Notes under the pieces: generated by a model | Database searches by the model: none | The model's input: only the letters and a program-made list of their open reading frames with translations | What the model was told of the DNA's origin: nothing | Position numbers and translations under genes: made by a program | Assembly: GCA_005883365.1 (NCBI GenBank) | Contig: VAXA01000248.1 | Span: 1-6,665 of the forward strand | DNA length: 6,665 nucleotides | Source: Actinomycetota bacterium | GTDB lineage: Bacteria > Actinomycetota > Thermoleophilia > Gaiellales > Gaiellaceae | Direction of reading: 5' to 3' | Shown here: positions 5,899-6,665 of the stretch, in pieces | Layout of the letters: every line of letters starts with the position of its first letter | How positions within the stretch are numbered: position 1 is the first letter of the stretch

Positions 5899-6017
5899 TC
5901 GCCTCCCACTTCCTCGCCGGCTCGATCCTCTCGTGGGCGCTGCCGATCGGCTTGCTGCTCGCGGTCGGCGTCTACTGGCTGGCGGTCTTGCGCCGCCGCT
6001 CGCGCGACGAGGTCTGA
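5889..6017 (+). CDS. Small single-helix membrane protein, last gene of the oxidase operon
   Basis: A 42-residue protein (MGLIASHFLAG... ending RRRSRDEV). One hydrophobic helix spans about residues 9-34 and is followed by a basic tail, so by the positive-inside rule the C-terminus should be cytoplasmic. A good GAGGAG ribosome site precedes the ATG, and the gene overlaps the end of ctaG by 10 bases in another frame, as expected for a coupled operon member. Other heme-copper oxidases carry small one-helix accessory subunits (such as CcoQ or the ba3 subunit IIa), so an accessory or assembly role is reasonable, but I see no sequence match to a named family. Helix, ribosome site and overlap are seen; the role is inferred. 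Confidence 0.7.
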   Translation: MGLIASHFLAGSILSWALPIGLLLAVGVYWLAVLRRRSRDEV

Positions 6018-6025
6018 GGAGCCTA
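6018..6025. other. Convergent 8-base gap between operon and copper lipoprotein
   Basis: The stops of the plus-strand operon and the minus-strand lipoprotein gene are 8 bases apart. There is no room for a terminator and no hairpin is seen, so each transcript probably runs into the other gene antisense. Confidence 0.6.
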
Positions 6026-6592
6026 CTACCTTCCGGCGAGGAGGTCGACTGCCGACGGCTTACCGCGACGAACGACCTGCAGGACGTCGTACATCCGCGC
6101 CTGCTCGTGCCCCGGTACGAGGCAGGCGAAGCGGTAGACCCCGATCCTGCTTGCGCGAAACGCGAAGCGCGCGGTGCTCCCGGCCTCGAGCCCGATCGAC
6201 GGTTGCAGCGTGGCGGCGCCGTGGAACGCAGGCTTCGTCGAATCGGGTCCCCGTACGACGGCGCACGAGTGGCGCAGCGGGCCTCGGTTCTCGCACACGA
6301 CGCGGACAATCCAGCCGCGCGGCACGGTGAACAGCAGCTCACGCGAATAGCCGTCGAAGTTGAGGCCGCCGTTCGCGCCGTCGTAGGAAGCGATCAACGT
6401 GATCGTGACCCGGTGCCGGTACGGGTCGACGGCGAGAAAGCGGCTCGGCGGTGGCAGCTTTGCTTGCATGGAGGACGTGCGTCCCGCGCTCCCGGACGCC
6501 GTCACGCTCGGCGTCCCGGCACGGCCGCAAGCCGCGGCACCGAGCACCGCCGCAACGGCGAGGACGGTGGCGGCGAGCCGCGTGATGCTCAC
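6026..6592 (-). CDS. Sulfocyanin/rusticyanin-like blue copper lipoprotein
   Basis: A 188-residue secreted cupredoxin. The N-terminus has a signal peptide (about 1-21) ending LGAAAC, with C22 as probable lipid attachment site, though the lipobox lacks Leu at -3. A Ser/Thr/Gly-rich linker runs to about residue 50. The domain then shows GGLNFDGYSR, a VPRGW turn, H108 in LRHSCAVV, and C157, H162 and M167 in CLVPGHEQARM. These make a complete type 1 copper site, and the C-x4-H-x4-M spacing is that of rusticyanin and sulfocyanin rather than plastocyanin. C100 and C110 might form a disulfide. Sulfocyanins act as electron carriers to terminal oxidases, and this gene converges on an oxidase operon with 8 bases between stops, so it may be the donor; that link is inferred. 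The GTG start at 6592 is chosen because it begins the signal peptide and a stop lies upstream in frame; no clear ribosome site is seen. Confidence 0.85.
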   Translation of the reverse strand: MSITRLAATVLAVAAVLGAAACGRAGTPSVTASGSAGRTSSMQAKLPPPSRFLAVDPYRHRVTITLIASYDGANGGLNFDGYSRELLFTVPRGWIVRVVCENRGPLRHSCAVVRGPDSTKPAFHGAATLQPSIGLEAGSTARFAFRASRIGVYRFACLVPGHEQARMYDVLQVVRRGKPSAVDLLAGR

Positions 6593-6665
6593 GGCGACAG
6601 GATCGCAGAGCGCGAGGCGCTTGGGGGTCGCCTCTTAGCGAACCCTCACGCCTCTCTCACGCTGC
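6593..6665 (-). promoter_or_regulatory. Upstream region of the copper lipoprotein gene
   Basis: These 73 bases to the window edge precede the lipoprotein gene on the minus strand and may hold its promoter. They contain a short inverted repeat, GAGGCG (6614-6619) and CGCCTC (6629-6634) with a 9-base loop, and two copies of CTCACGC at 6645-6651 and 6656-6662, again 11 bases apart. No clear -10/-35 is visible and the region is cut by the edge. Confidence 0.3.

Noticed and set aside
6614..6634. Rho-independent terminator at the right end
   Set aside because: The stem is only 6 bases, the loop is 9, and no T-run follows on either strand. It also lies upstream of the lipoprotein gene rather than after a known gene.

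Overview
The window is uniformly GC-rich with tightly packed genes, several GTG starts and actinobacterial-looking protein sequences. It most resembles a chromosomal fragment from a high-GC actinobacterium. Thermoleophilia is my best guess from protein style, but that is inference and no marker gene is present. It holds a complete-looking aerobic terminal oxidase cluster with copper proteins on both sides and a two-component regulator next to it.

Layout. On the minus strand at the left edge are the N-terminus of a membrane protein that looks like a sensor histidine kinase (1-199, cut by the window edge) and, just upstream and overlapping it, an OmpR/PhoB-type response regulator (171-836). A 114-base divergent intergenic region (837-950) carries three ATGAC repeats at exactly 11-base spacing, the geometry expected for tandem OmpR/PhoB sites. 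On the plus strand follows a tightly coupled operon: a membrane-anchored cupredoxin with a degenerate CuA-like site (951-1631), a true CuA subunit II (1631-2533), subunit I (2535-4424), subunit III (4426-5112), a CtaG-type copper assembly factor (5116-5898) and a 42-residue one-helix membrane protein (5889-6017). Converging on it, with only 8 bases between, is a minus-strand blue-copper lipoprotein of the sulfocyanin/rusticyanin type (6026-6592). The last 73 bases are its upstream region. No stretch over 300 bases lacks a gene. I see no RNA genes, mobile elements or CRISPR.

How it may work together. The sulfocyanin-like lipoprotein and/or the degenerate cupredoxin could pass electrons to CuA in subunit II and on to the heme/CuB centre in subunit I, where O2 is reduced. 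CtaG would help load CuB. No CxxCH cytochrome c motif occurs in any gene here, so a copper-protein donor is plausible. The divergent two-component system probably controls the operon through the 11-base repeats.

Most unusual point. Subunit I has every metal ligand and the HPEVY signature of A-type oxidases. By eye alignment, however, it has lost the D-pathway entry Asp (now Arg), the K-pathway Lys (now Thr) and the Asp of the Mg site (now Gly), and it carries two extra N-terminal helices. With the second, degenerate subunit-II-like protein and a subunit III lacking its usual His pair, this looks like a divergent oxidase subfamily that deserves placement in a heme-copper oxidase tree.
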